Source: Tridacna crocea
Lineage: Eukaryota > Mollusca > Bivalvia > Cardiida > Cardiidae
Direction of reading: 5' to 3'
NCBI GenBank assembly: GCA_943736015.1
Contig: OX031064.1
Coordinates: 39,545,361-39,609,360 of the forward strand
Length of the DNA: 64,000 nt
Positions 11,461 to 22,434 of this stretch are shown piece after piece. Under the pieces are notes generated by a model. It was not told the DNA's origin and did not search any database. It saw only the letters and a list, made by a program, of their open reading frames with translations. A program made the position numbers and the translations under genes. How positions within the stretch are numbered: position 1 is the first letter of the stretch; the number at the start of each line of letters is the position of its first letter.

Positions 11461-11799
11461 GATATTTTAATTTTGATATTTCTCTAGTCTGTCTGTACTT
11501 TTAGTACTTTGATTTATAAATATATTTATTTATTCATTTATTTTTTGTCAATAACTAAATATCTTTAATTATGTGAAAGTTTTTTTTTCTTTTTTTTTAA
11601 TATCTGAATTTCCTAGAATGTCAAAATCCTAAAGTTTTGAACAAATATAGTAAGACAAATCAAAATTCATTTCTTCACGATTCCTGTCTTTATTTTAATG
11701 TGATTTGAGGGACTGAGGAAAACTACATTTATTGGCAAAATATTCGTATTATCCCTATCAACATATTCTTTTGACATATCAATATGGCATAACTGTTTT

Positions 11800-11919
11800 G
11801 CTTTCGCCTGTGAGGAGTTGTTATCATATAATTTAAGTCACTGAACTTTTCTCTACCGTATAAGAACCAAACTTTCTTGCTGGTGGAGGCTTATTAGAAG
11901 TTGGTAAAAACGCTTATAT
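11800..11919 (-). pseudogene. Gypsy integrase GPY/F domain, distal part
   Basis: The minus strand reads FLPTSNKPPPARKFGSYTVE, aligning with LLPIPGRPLQARYFGPYTID of the 42032-43387 frame. It resumes right after the insertion at 11920-12930. Sequence from 11460 to 11800 is AT-rich and probably degraded RT. Confidence 0.7.
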
Positions 11920-12930
11920 CCCCATTCCACTAGGCCGCGATCCACGGCGCTCTCACGGAGCGCCGTAGATCGCCATGCAGAGCGCCAAGAACGCCAAGAA
12001 CTCTAACAGATTTTTAGCGGATCGCCTAGATCGCCACCAGTCTACTCCTTTGCACAAAGATCCGTTGCGCTCTGGACAGAACGCCGTCACATCGCTACTT
12101 AATCGCTTAAATCGCAATCGAAACGCAACTTGAGCGTAAACATCGTCAATGGAGCGCCATCGGATCGCTCAAGAGCGCAAATGTTCCTCCAGTATGCCGG
12201 TCATTGCTCTCCTATGTGATCTGATAGCGACCATTAGAGATGCAGTAGCGCTCCGTTGCGATCAATTGACGATATGATCGCGCTCCCATAGCGCTCTGTT
12301 ACGATCAAGTGGCGATAGGATAGCGCTCCGTTACGATCAAGCGGCGATATTATGGCGCTCCGATCTCGGTTTTGGTGAGGCCCGAGGTTCGATACCTCGC
12401 CTGACCTTTCTGAGACACGTTGTGTTTTCCCCTCAACTGAAGGCTAACTAGTATGGAACCCAGAGATAGCCTTGCGTGTGTCTGTGCTTCACACCGGGCA
12501 GGTTAAGGAACCAAGGAGGTATAGTCGAAGAAGGGCTCGGGGCTTGTACCCGGATTTCCTTGTAGCCGATTCTTTTTCTGTAATGGTCCATACCATATAA
12601 TTATGCCTCGAGCACAGAGGGACCTTAATCCTACAAAGTCTTCATATCATCATTTTGCATTTGGAGAGGGTCAAAGCCTCAAGTCGCGAACGGAGCGACA
12701 ACGGGTCGTATAAGGTCGCACCTCCTAGCGAGGCTACGATAGTGACTATGTACAGTTCAATCGCTATCGGATCTCATTGGTCGTTACTTGATCGCCAGCG
12801 GAGCGTCATCTGGTTGTTATCTGAGCGGGAATGTCCTCATAATCACCAATCCGGCAGCGATCTGAGGCGATCTACGGCGCTCTGTATGAGCGCACAGAGC
12901 GCCGTAGATCGCGGCCTAGTGGAATGGGGG
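11920..12930. mobile_element. 1.0-kb inverted-repeat element, GC-rich, full of GATCGC motifs
   Basis: Ends CCCCATTCCACTAGGCCGCG (left) and its complement with one extra base (right), flanked by TAT at 11917-11919 and 12931-12933. The inside is packed with imperfect GCGATC/GATCGC and GCGCTC motifs, giving it a base composition unlike its surroundings. The ends can also fold on themselves (GGCGCTC...GAGCGCC). It sits inside the integrase of the gypsy relic. The 93-codon frame at 12655-12936 is not convincing. Three-base duplications fit PIF/Harbinger or CACTA types, but no transposase is present. Confidence 0.8.
12365..12650 (+). repeat. SINE-like segment with Pol III B box
   Basis: GAGGTTCGATACCTC near 12383-12397 is a good B box (GGTTCGANNCC consensus). 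It is followed by about 250 bp without GATCGC motifs, so a foreign segment appears inserted in the inverted-repeat element. The A box is not clear, so it may be 5' truncated. Confidence 0.4.
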
Positions 12931-12933
12931 TAT

Positions 12934-13330
12934 TAAACTTTATCTTCTTGCCTAAAATTTCTATTGTTTAGTATTTTTTTTTGTAATATCTTACTTTCAT
13001 TTTACATTGTGTTTTTTCCAAATCTGATTTTGCAACCCCGCAAGCTTTGAATAATTTGTTTCTATAGTCAAAATGTGAACCGAATGTTTCTATTAAACGT
13101 TTTATAGGGCCACAGTCTCTGTGGCCAAAAATAATCTCATAAAGGCTTAAACCAAGATATTCCTGTGCAGACTCTCCTACCACAATGAGTCAAAGACGCA
13201 TATCTTCATTTCAGTCATTTTGTGTGTCAAAGCAGTATGTTTTGATCATACGTTTAAGGGCGTCTTGGCTTCAGGGTGATATGCAGATGACCAACACGTA
13301 TATTCTTTAATTTCCAACTCACGCACCACG
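12934..13330 (-). pseudogene. Gypsy integrase C-terminal fragment
   Basis: The frame at 13183-12968 reads ESAQEYLGLSLYEIIFGHRD and continues to CGVAKSDLEKTQCKMKVRYY. It matches ESVQESLGFSPFELVFGHSV and CEVARSNLKTSQGKMKARYD of the 42032-43387 frame. Upstream to 13330 the integrase SSAYHPE region is visible as WSSAYHPEAKT. The protein is interrupted at both ends by other elements. Confidence 0.85.
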
Positions 13331-13335
13331 TGCTA

Positions 13336-15375
13336 TTAGACATGTGTAATCCGAGATAGAGATAGGAGTTAAAATCGGAGTTCGGAACTTTTTCAGGGGT
13401 TGTCTCAAAACTGATATATATTTTCATTATCCATTTTCGAAGGCGACCAAATGCCTTTCATTATTACCTAGAAGAAACAAATTATTTGTTTGTTTATTTT
13501 ATTATTATTATTATTTTTTTTTTTTCAAGAACAACACAGGAATTTTTAAAATAAAGGTTTCGACGATTGCTCTTTAAGGCCCAATGAATAAGAATGAAAA
13601 ATATTAGGTTCTGATTGTGTGGCTGCAGATGTGGCAACAGTATTTTGTTCGCCTCGAAATTAAGCCACTCGTCACAATTCGGCCGATTCCGTAACATCAT
13701 TATCAGGTTAATTGCATCTGTATCAAGGGAGTTTACAGCTAAAACATACTGCTAGTCTCATTATTTCAAAAATTGCGGCGCCCATACAAATTTATTAGCA
13801 ACGGCAACAACAGCCACCTCGATAAGCAAGCAACCTTGCACCGAAAAATGCCAACGAAATTACGAAATTAATAGACCGAGTAAGAAAATAAATGAACAAC
13901 CTGAAATGCATTTAGACGGTTACCAGAGGAAATTATGACTAGTGTTTTCTTTTATACATGTAAATAGAGTGTTACGGTTTAAAGAACGGTAAAACAGTGT
14001 TTTTCCGGCGAAGACATCTACCATGTGTAGGTGTGTATCAAGCTACGTGATACAGCCGTGAGACGTGATGAGAGGATCACTCTAGGTTTGCAGCAAGTGA
14101 TAAAAGGAATTGTAGGAAAATAGGAGATACGTGATTAAATTCATCACTGAAACAAGAATGAAAATAACGACAAATGGACGAAATTCACCGTTTGAACTGA
14201 TGTCACAGTAAGAGCCTTTTTATCTTATTTCATCAGGGCTGTAAAGTTTTTCAGCCGTTCATCTCGCGACAGAGATGGCTGAATAAAAGCCTCTAGTCTG
14301 GGGCTCCTCTATCTGCTGCAATTCAATTGATTGAGCTGATTATCCGACAAACAGTTGAATTGCAGGCCCAGCCGCCTGCCGATCTGATGGTTGAGCCATC
14401 AGCTTGCTTAAGGCTACTTCTGTTTTGAATCTCTGGAGAGAATCAGAGGGTACATGAACACTACCAATCTCTGAGCAGAGTTGTCGTTCGTTATTCTCAC
14501 CATACATCTCTGCAATGGGCTAAATGACAAGAATCTTGTCAAACCGAGGAAAAGATGTGTTCTTACAGTGTAACTATTTCATGTGTAACATTATAAAGTA
14601 GACAAAGGAAATATGATTCTTGATACATTATAGATGCATTCAAACTGATGAATTTACCTGTATACAATGGAACTATTTTTTTCGAGCTTCTTTACTTATC
14701 AGAATCTTAAGCCAATTTTAACAAAAAATGGGTGCGCCCATGAATGATAACAACAGTTTTGACATGGATATCGTGTCAGACCGTAAACGCAGAATAAGCA
14801 GTTCGAAATCTGATAATTGTTGTGGTTGCAGGGGCGAATCTATTTTGCATTGATTGATTGAAAGACGTTCAAACCGCTTTCAACATAATTTAGGTCATAT
14901 CACGGCGATAGCTCACATATTCATGTATTTCCTTGGTTTCATCAGAACAAAGCTTGGGCTCAAAGGTGTCTCGACCAAGGTCATTTCCCACGCAAAAACC
15001 AGTGGGTCCAGTGAGGCTCGAACTCGGGGCCTCCAGGTTACGAAACCATTTTACGACTGAGCCAGGAAGGACCCCAGTGAAGTCTGTAAACCAGCGCCAA
15101 CATGTCAGATATATATAACAAACTATTTAGTGTTTATGCTTATTCATGAGCGGTCGTTACCCTTAATTCTATTCGTTCTCACAGGTTAGAGATACGAAAA
15201 GTTCTCTTAAAAATGTTGTCTTATCGAATCATTTTCTTGTAAGTGCTCCCAAAAGGTATTCGACTATATTGAATAATGGATAATGATGGTATATGTCAAT
15301 TTTGAGACAACCCCTAATAAAGTTACGAATTCCGATTTCGAACTCCGATCTCCACCTCGGGTTACACATGTCTAA
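13336..15375. mobile_element. 2.0-kb TA-flanked inverted-repeat element
   Basis: Inverted ends of about 100 bp (TTAGACATGTGTAA with CCGAG, then GGGGTTGTCTCAAAA), flanked by TA at 13334-13335 and 15376-15377. It interrupts the gypsy integrase exactly: SVQGPNFISGI lies on one side and VVRELEIKEY on the other. The TA duplication suggests a Tc1/mariner-type mobiliser. No transposase is recognisable inside, so it is non-autonomous. Confidence 0.8.
15000..15075 (-). repeat. Degenerate tRNA-like / SINE head
   Basis: The minus strand starts GGGTCCTTCC and ends CACTGGACCC, which can pair as an acceptor stem. It contains TGGCTCAGTCG (A-box-like) and GAGTTCGAGCC (B box). The anticodon arm is irregular, so a SINE head or dead tRNA copy is more likely than a functional tRNA. 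Confidence 0.5.
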
Positions 15376-15377
15376 TA

Positions 15378-15910
15378 ATGCCAGATATAAAATTTGGCCC
15401 TTGAACGGACTGAACAGATTAAAGGAGTCCTACAAAAATGAAAAAAAAAAAATTCCCAAAGCTTCCACGATTGTTTTAGATTTTCTATTTTCTAAAGGGA
15501 TTGCTTCAGGAAAACAGGTGCACATAATTATATTAGTCAAAAGGTACTCATTACCAGCCTTAGCTTTTGACAAAGGTCCTGCATAATCAATTAAATCCTT
15601 AAAACGCTCATTAAATGCAGGGACAGGTGTAGTTTAGCCTTAGGTAAGATCCAGATGGGTTTGCCTGCCATTTGACAAGTATGACAGGCCAACAATTATC
15701 TGATACAACTGCTTTTAGACCAGGAGAATAAAAATGATTATAAGTTTTGTGATAGGTTTTATTAAAATCTAAATAACCTGAGAGAGATCTTTCATGAGCT
15801 AAGCTAAATGTTTCTTATCTATAAGATTTATGAACGACGACTTGATGATTGGCAAACCCCTCATCATCAACAGAGCTTCAAGAGGGCGCCACTTTATCAT
15901 CAATATTCTA
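15378..15910 (-). pseudogene. Gypsy integrase core relic
   Basis: The minus strand shows LIDYAGPLSKAKAGNEYLLT and CTCFPEAIPLENRKSKTIVE, matching LIDCVGPLPRTKSGNEYLLT and TRFPEAIPLRNIKTKSIVK of the element at 39348-42026. The zinc-binding HHCC part is degraded near 15700-15850. The first catalytic Asp is retained in LIDY. It is cut at 15375 by the TA-flanked element. Confidence 0.85.
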
Positions 15911-15949
15911 TCTCTTATATAAAAACAAAACAAACATGAAAAGATAGCT

Positions 15950-16835
15950 TTTTAGCTCACCTGAGCACAAGGTGTTCAAGGGGAGCTTTTAGGATCACCC
16001 GGTGTCCGTCGTCCGTCGTGCGTTGTGCGGCGTCAACAATTCTTTAAACATCAACTCCTCCACTGGGCCAATTTGGACCAAACTTGGCTGGAATGTTCCT
16101 TGGGAGGTCCTCTTTAACGTTCACAGAATTTGATTCCGTCAAAAACTCTGGTTGCCATGGCAACCAAATGGAATTTTCTAAGAAATTCTTTAAAAATCTT
16201 CTCTGAAACCGCTGGCCGGATTTTAAAATTATTTCAGAGATGTTTCTTGGGTGACCCTTTTTAAAAAGTGTTCACGAAATTTTGATACGTCAAGAAACAT
16301 GGCTCTGGTGAATGGGGGCTACTTGCACTATACAGCAAAGAAGAAATTCTTAAAAACTATTCTTCTGTGAAATGGGTGGTCAGATTTTGAAATAATTTCT
16401 CAGGGATGTTCTTTGGGTGACCCTTTTCAAAAAAAGTTCGCGAAACTTTGATCCGTCAAAAAACGTTGCTCTGGTGAATGGGGGCTATTTGCACTATACA
16501 GCTACGAAGAAATTCTTGAAAATTTTTCTTCTCTTGAACGGCTGGTCAGATTTTGAAATAATTTCTCAGGGATGTTCTTTGGGTGACCCTTTTCAAAAAA
16601 AGTTCGTGAAATTTTGATCCGTCAAGAAACATGGCTCTGGTGAATGAGGCTACTTGCACATTACGGCAAAGAAGAAATTATTCAAAATTCTTCTTCTCTG
16701 AAACCGCTGGTCAGATTTTAAAATAATTTCACAGAGATGGTCTTTGGGTTACCCTTTTAAAAATTTATTCGTGAAATTTCGATCCGTCAAGAATCACGGC
16801 TCTGGTGAATGGGGGGCTACTTGAAAAATATATAT
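15950..16835 (+). repeat. Bivalve-type GTCCGTCGT repeat with about 165-bp tandem units
   Basis: Starts with GCTCACCTGAGCACAAGGTG, then GTGTCCGTCGTCCGTCGTG, a signature of widespread bivalve repeats. From 16178, four imperfect units of about 165 bp follow, each with TCTGGTGAATGGGGGCTACT and GGGTGACCCTTTT. The array is interrupted at 16836 and resumes at 20318. Confidence 0.8.
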
Positions 16836-17227
16836 ATATTAATGAGAAATATAATATGCTTCAACAGTTGAAGTAATAATTTTACTGCGCTTTCGGCATA
16901 CTGCCTTCATCAGGGGTTTTGAATTTACTGATAAACCAACATGGCGTTAGCATGTAAGCGTATTTATCGGATACGCTACAGTGTTCTGAAAGTGTAGCGT
17001 TTTGCCAGAAAAAGTATTCCTTCATAGATTTCGAAAATTTGTTGATGTTATGAAGGGGATCTAATATTTATTGTATTAAACATCGTTTTTGTTGATTCCC
17101 GACGGTTGAACTGTACATAGTCTCCTTATCCAATAGGTTTCACGTTCCTTTCGCTGAACATCATCAAATTTTCGGGTAAAATTATTACTTCAACTGTTGA
17201 AGCATATTATATTTCTCATTAATATTT
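16836..17227. mobile_element. 392-bp inverted-repeat piece made of Penelope 3' sequence
   Basis: Perfect or near-perfect 50-bp inverted ends, ATATTAATGAGAAATATAAT at the left and its complement at the right, each with an internal palindrome TTCAACAGTTGAA. Positions 16960-17160 match 18530-18720, the 3' end of the neighbouring Penelope-like element (GATTCCCGACGGTTGAA shared). It also holds a hammerhead-like core on the minus strand. Confidence 0.75.
16887..16916 (-). ncRNA. Hammerhead-ribozyme-like core
   Basis: The minus strand reads CCCCTGATGAAGGCAGTATG followed by CCGAAAGCGC. This gives the conserved CTGATGA, a short GGC/GCC stem II with a five-base loop, then GAAA. Penelope-like elements are known to carry small hammerhead motifs in their terminal repeats. 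Helices I and III are not convincingly formed here, so activity is unproven. Confidence 0.4.
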
Positions 17228-17309
17228 AATCAAACATTTGTGCTTATGTATCCTCTGGATCCAGTTGTCTTAAAGGAAATTCGTTGATGTTCCTTACTAT
17301 TTTTCACCA

Positions 17310-17311
17310 CT

Positions 17312-17344
<33 letters not shown>

Positions 17345-17345
17345 G
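17310..17345. repeat. (TA)n(CA)n microsatellite
   Basis: TA then CA dinucleotide run at the junction between the small inverted-repeat piece and the Tigger relic. Confidence 0.9.
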
Positions 17346-18525
17346 AGTCGAATCTCTATACCTCGAAGTTCGGGGGACACTCGTAAAAACTTCGACTTAT
17401 AAAAAGTTCGACGTGTAGATCATCGGACTTCTCGAAACTGGGTACGAATCAGATAGGTGGCGAAATACCGGAAGTAAATAGAGGCATCATTTGATTTGTC
17501 TTCATTTGACTAATCGAATACAAAATCGAGTACAAAATAAGACAAAAAAGGTTTTATTATTATTATCTTTTATTCATTTATTAAGAAACATTGTTTTTAT
17601 ACAAATACTACAACTACATGTATATGAAGAACAAACATGAACATTATTTTATTTACAAAAGTACATGTACATATGGTAAGTGTACCCCAAAAACCTCGTA
17701 ACTATAAGTATGACGTTTTTTAATAAACCCATTTCTATGACTCGTATGAAAAAGATATACATGTATGCAGTTTAAAGGTCACGTTTTTCAAGTAAGAACA
17801 TATCTGGTAATGATTTCTGAACATACATTTTCCTTGACAAATCACATTTATTTACAAAATTACTAATGTGGGCCACAGCACTAAAAACACTATCTGGAGC
17901 AGAGTCTTGAGATTCAACAAAGTTTCTAATAATGTCTATGGCACTGACAGTTGTTTGGACACATGGTGTTGGGGTGTCTTTTTCTTGCTCTTCTTCTTCG
18001 ATGTCGCTGTCTTGATTTTCTTGTTGTCGTTGTTGAATGATAGCGTCTACGATGTTCTGTTCTGTAATCTGTTCGTGGGTTGGAACGTTGTCGTCGACGC
18101 TGGCGAATTGTTGTAGAGTTACACCGGAACAGAGGTAGATGAGTGGGATGTCGTCGTCTGGATCGTCGTCGTCTGGGATTGAAGTGGGGGTTGGGTCATC
18201 AGACTTTAGTATAAACCGAGCATGCCTGAAACAGTTAGCGATTGTCTCAGGCTTAGCGTTCGCCCAAGACTGTTGTAGAAGTCTAAGAGCGTCTAGGATA
18301 GAGAGGTGAAACTCGGTTTTGTCGTCCACGCACTTAACTTGTTTTATTAACACAAGTTTTCTATAGTGTGTTTTGAGCGATTGAATAACACCCTGGTCCA
18401 TTGGCTGTGTAACACTTGTTGTGTTGGGTGGAAGAAAGACTAGAGTTATGTACAGCCTTTAGACCATGGACATTAGGGTGTGCGGGACAGTTTTTATCCC
18501 GTATTTATCTAAGACAGCTGATTTT
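17343..18525 (-). mobile_element. Pogo/Tigger element, 3' part
   Basis: The left end CAGAGTCGAATCTCTATACC resembles pogo/Tigger termini. The minus strand encodes the C-terminal part of a jerky/Tigger DDE transposase. The 5' portion is missing where the Penelope-like element begins near 18526. Confidence 0.7.
17772..18490 (-). pseudogene. Tigger/jerky-like transposase, C-terminal part
   Basis: The minus strand has FLPPNTTSVTQPMDQGVIQS then LKTHYRKLVL, the hallmark segment that follows the DDE catalytic region in pogo/Tigger/jerky proteins. The open frame from 18401 covers 209 residues. It ends in an acidic, Gln-rich tail (SDIEEEEQEKD) and VQKSLPDMFLLEKRDL. A stop lies between the TLMSMV and LYITLVFLPP segments upstream, and the catalytic N-terminal half is absent, so this is a fragment. 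Domesticated relatives exist in animals, but nothing here suggests domestication. Confidence 0.8.
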
Positions 18526-20290
18526 ATTTATCGGATACGCTACAGTGTTCTGAAGATGTAGCGTTTTGTCAGAAAAAATATTTCTTCATAGATTTCGAAA
18601 ATTTGTTTAAGTTATGATAGGGATCTAATATTTGTTGTATTAATCATCGTTTTTGTTGATTCCCGACGGTTGAATTGTATACATAGTCTCCTTATCGAAT
18701 AGGTTTCACGTTCCTTTCGCTGTGAGTCAGACCATGTCTCTTTGGCCTCAATTACGCATAGTACTACATCCTCAAAAGAGTGTCCTGCTGCGCTAAAGTG
18801 TTCTGCAACAGGAGATCTGTTAAATTTGCGGGTTTTCCAGTCTGAGCAGTGCAGATTCATCCGCTTATTCAATGCCGGTTTAGTTTCACCTACATACTGC
18901 TTTTTACATTCCCTGCAGGTGATTAGGTAAACAGCATTCATTGATTTGCAACTGAAAGTGCCTTTGTAAGAAGACGTAGCCCCAAGCATAGATTTGAATG
19001 TTTGCAAAGGACGCATAATTTTGCAAGTCTGACAGCGCGATGTATTACACGGACCTGAATGCCCGACAGTGTTTGGATTGGCTTGGGAGTTTAGTTTTGC
19101 TCGCACAAGAATGTCCTTCAGGCTTTTTGGTCTCCTGTAAGCCACCAATGGTTTTTCTGGGAATTTTCGAGGATTCAATTTTTGGCCAGTGTTGTTTAAG
19201 TATTTTGTGTATTTTTGGCATGTCAGGATGGTAAGTGACAACAAAGGGAATTCTGTCAATTTGACTTGGTTTTGTTTTATACTTGAGAAGTTCTTTGCCT
19301 TTGAAATAGCACTGGTGATAGATGTAATATTATATCCTCTGCTCTGGAGCTGTTTTGACAATTCGTTGGCGCGGACTTGGAAATCACATTCTCTAGAACA
19401 TATTCTTCTTATCCGTAGAGCCATACTATAGGGTATGTTTTGGATACAATGTTTTGGATGGCAACTAGAGGGTAAAAGATATTGATGTTTGTCTGTTGGT
19501 TTTGAGTATAGATCTACAATCAGTTTGTCTGACTCGATCCTCGAAACAGTGTCAAGAAAAATATGCTGTTCATTTGATATATCACTGGTAAACTTGATAG
19601 TAGGATGGAAATTACTGGCTATTTCTAAAAAGGTTTGTAAGTTTTGATGCCCATGACACCATTGCATGTGAATGTCGTCAATGAAACGCAGCCAGAGATA
19701 TGGTGTAAGTGGTACAGACATTATTATACGTATCTCCAGGTGTCCAATGAAGAAATTGGCGTATGATGGGGCCATTTTTGTGCCCATTGCTGTGCCTTGT
19801 ATTTGAAGATAGTGTTTTTCATTGAATTCAAAATTGTTACACTTCAATACGAGGAGTAGGAGTTCAATAAGTATTTCTGTTGGAGGGACTTTAGATTCCC
19901 TGCTATCCCAGACCTCTTTGCAGGCTGCTACTCCGTCTTCATGGGGAATATTTGTATATAGAGACGTTACATCAAGTGACACTAGAATTGTTTCGTTTGG
20001 GAGTGGATTAGACTCCACCTATTTCAGGTAATCCGTGGTGTCTTGTACATATGATGGTAGCTCTTCTACAAAAGGTCTCAGATGACGGTCCACAAATTCC
20101 AAAATGCGATCAGTTGGATGACCGTTCGCGGATACAATGGGACGGCCTGGATTACCAGTCTTGTGTATTTATGGGAGAAGGTAGAACCTTCCTGCCTTTG
20201 GTTGTGGTACACAGAGATAGTCAAAATTTTCTTTACTTATGTAACCCAAATTAAGCACTTTATTGAGAGTTTTAGTGACTTTTGATTGAA
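18526..20290 (-). mobile_element. 5'-truncated Penelope-like element
   Basis: The 3' end is shared with 16960-17160. The 5' end is cut at a TA microsatellite near 20290. It encodes an RT followed by a GIY-YIG endonuclease, the defining arrangement of Penelope-like elements. It abuts the Tigger relic without a visible target duplication. Confidence 0.85.
18612..20286 (-). pseudogene. Penelope-like RT plus GIY-YIG endonuclease
   Basis: The main frame (20018-18612) has 468 residues: SLDVTSLYTNIPHEDG (RT block A), GTAMGTKMAPSYANFFIGHL (block B), LRFIDDIHMQW (catalytic pair as IDD), SNEQHIFLDTVSRI, and LYSKPTDKHQYL. The C-terminus has a GPCNTSRCQTC cysteine cluster and AVYLITCRECKKQYVGET, the GIY-YIG module that cuts target DNA. 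Upstream, the same frame continues through VPQPKAGRFYLLP and [20 protein letters not shown] but crosses two stops, and the N-terminus is lost. The M at 20018 is therefore not a real start. Confidence 0.88.
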
Positions 20291-20317
20291 TATATATACA
20301 CTGTGTATATATACACG

Positions 20318-20640
20318 GGAAAGAAGAAATTCTTAAAAATTCTTCTTCTCTGAAACCACTGGTCAGATTTTGAAATAATTTCTCAGGGATGTTCTGTGGG
20401 TGACCCTTTTCAAATAGTGTTCGTGAAATTTTGATTTGTCAAGAAATATGCTCTGGTGAATGGGGGCTACTTGCACTATACGGACATGAGGAAATTCTTG
20501 AAAATTCTTCTTCTCTGAAATGGCTTATCAGATCTTGAAATAATTTCACAGAGATGTTCCTTGGATGACCCTTTTCATCTTGAATTAAGACAAGAGAAGA
20601 AGGCAAAAAAATCATTCGTCGATTCAGTCCCGAGTATAAT
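20318..20640 (+). repeat. GTCCGTCGT-family repeat, continuation
   Basis: After a TA/CA microsatellite (20291-20317) the 165-bp units resume with AAGAAGAAATTCTTAAAAAT and TCTGGTGAATGGGGGCTACT. This shows that 16836-20317 was inserted into the array. Similarity fades near 20580. Confidence 0.75.
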
Positions 20641-22434
20641 GTGTTTGTGATAAAAGATTTACTTAACTATACATTCCTTTAATCTACCTATAACTTGTAC
20701 ACTTATCATCATATATTAGTATGTAATGATATTTAAAGCTATCTTTACATAACTATAAAGTAGCTTTGTCTCTGGAAGTAGGAACATCTCAAGGCTGAGG
20801 GATAAAAACCGACTTGAATTTTTCAAGAATTTTGCTCTGCAACACTGCACAGTTCCTCTTATGTTAGAACATAAAATACCCCTTAGATCTTTGACCTACC
20901 TGAACAAATGACTTAATAATGCTTCCTCTGATTTTTTTTTAATTCCACATGTAAGTGTACTGTAGGTGTTGTAGTCCAGACATGTGTAATTTTACCAGTT
21001 AATCTGCAAGTGACCTTGGACTTACCAGGACAAATTTTTCATGGAACACTTTGTCTCATGAAGGATAAAAATTGAGCCACATTATATTATATCCATCCAT
21101 AAATGGAGGAGTAATGGTTCAGACAAGTTCATTTGAAATTTTGACCTATCAAGACAAACATTATATATGACACTGCGTCACACCAAGGAAAACAATACTT
21201 ATTGTGCAAGTCATTTTGAAATCCATTCAGATTTAAATCGTTACGGTACAACAAAACTCAATGTTGCCATTCTGACCGTAGATGTCTGAATCATAGGTAC
21301 TGTACATCACCTCACTTTGGTGGATATGTACCGGTGATGAAAATGTTTCATATGGTTCAGATCATGGAACTGATAATCAAGTGGTATGGACAGTTGTACA
21401 GATGAACATACCAGTCCTATGATCTCACTCCTGCTTTGATAATAAACATTCAGACTAGTACAAGCCTATTTCACCTTCAGCATCTTGGTATTCGATTGGC
21501 GTTTACCACTGTATCAATAATATTTTTTCTTTTCGTGGCAACAGTTCATTTATCCAGGATTTTTTAACCACTATTTGACTAGTCACTTTCACCTTACAAG
21601 TTGTAATTTTATCCTTTTGATCCCAACTGACCGTGAGGAGAGCCATTACTGCTAAGATTAAAGTCTTTGGTAGGAGCCATCCCACTTCTTTCTATTCACA
21701 AGAAGATTGCTCTATGCAAAAGGCCTCCATGGCTGTCTTTAACATGATTTTGTTTCACTTTTCATATTTTACTTTTGTAAGATCTATAAATGTTTCAGTG
21801 ATAAACAATAAATTGACTAACATTCAGTATTCCCAGGTCAAGGTCTTTCTGTATCGGTCGAATGTAACAAATGGCTTGACCCAAATTACTTTCATCAGCC
21901 AGGAAAGCCGAGGTAAATCCTCCTGTAGGCATAACCAAGTTTTCTAGACTTATTCTGCTGCCAGGTGGGTCCTGAGCAGCTCATAACTGCCACAATCCCT
22001 GAGTTTGGGGTAGGCCTCCTCCAGGGTGTTTTCAAAATCTCCTGTACTTGAGTTTTTAACAAAGGTCAACTTCTTCTCCCCAAGTCCAGCACTGTGCAGT
22101 CGGAACTTTTCCTCTCTATTTGGAACTGTCTCCTACAATATTAAAATAAAACATCCTCAACTAGATCTACATGTATCAGTAATTGTGACAGCACTTTGTC
22201 AGAGGTAATACCAATTTTGTTCCCATGTATTCTATATAGGAGAACATAGGATCTGAAGAATGTGTAGAATGCCCCCAAATTGCACATTCTCTTGCACATG
22301 ATGCATTGTCTTGTTATAATCAGGGATCAAGCTAGCACAGAAATTTAAGGAAAAGTGACTTCTCCCTCCTGAGAATTTAGAGAGAAGTTTTGTGGAGCAA
22401 GGGAGAAGTTTTTCCCTAGCCTGAATTCTTCGTC
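20641..22434. other. No gene recognised; degenerate mollusc-type repeat
   Basis: From about 20870 to 21250 there are phrases such as GACCTTGGACTTACC and TTTTGACCTATCAAG, suggesting a decayed member of the bivalve GACCTTGACC repeats. The rest shows no frame longer than 104 codons and no family resemblance. Confidence 0.45.

Larger units (their letters stand above)
10950..15910 (-). mobile_element. Decayed Ty3/gypsy (Gmr1-like) relic, split by two insertions
   Basis: On the minus strand, homology to the well-preserved element at 38540-44530 runs in the order integrase core (15910-15378), integrase end with GPY/F domain (13330-12934, then 11919-11800), reverse transcriptase end (about 11460-11400) and RNase H (to about 10950). 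Integrase before RT is the same unusual order. Two DNA elements (13336-15375 and 11920-12930) interrupt it, and the coding sequence resumes on their far sides. Many stops are present; no LTRs were found. Confidence 0.8.

Noticed and set aside
12655-12936. 93-codon frame in the GC-rich element
   Set aside because: It follows from the high GC content and repeated GATCGC words. It runs through the terminal inverted repeat.
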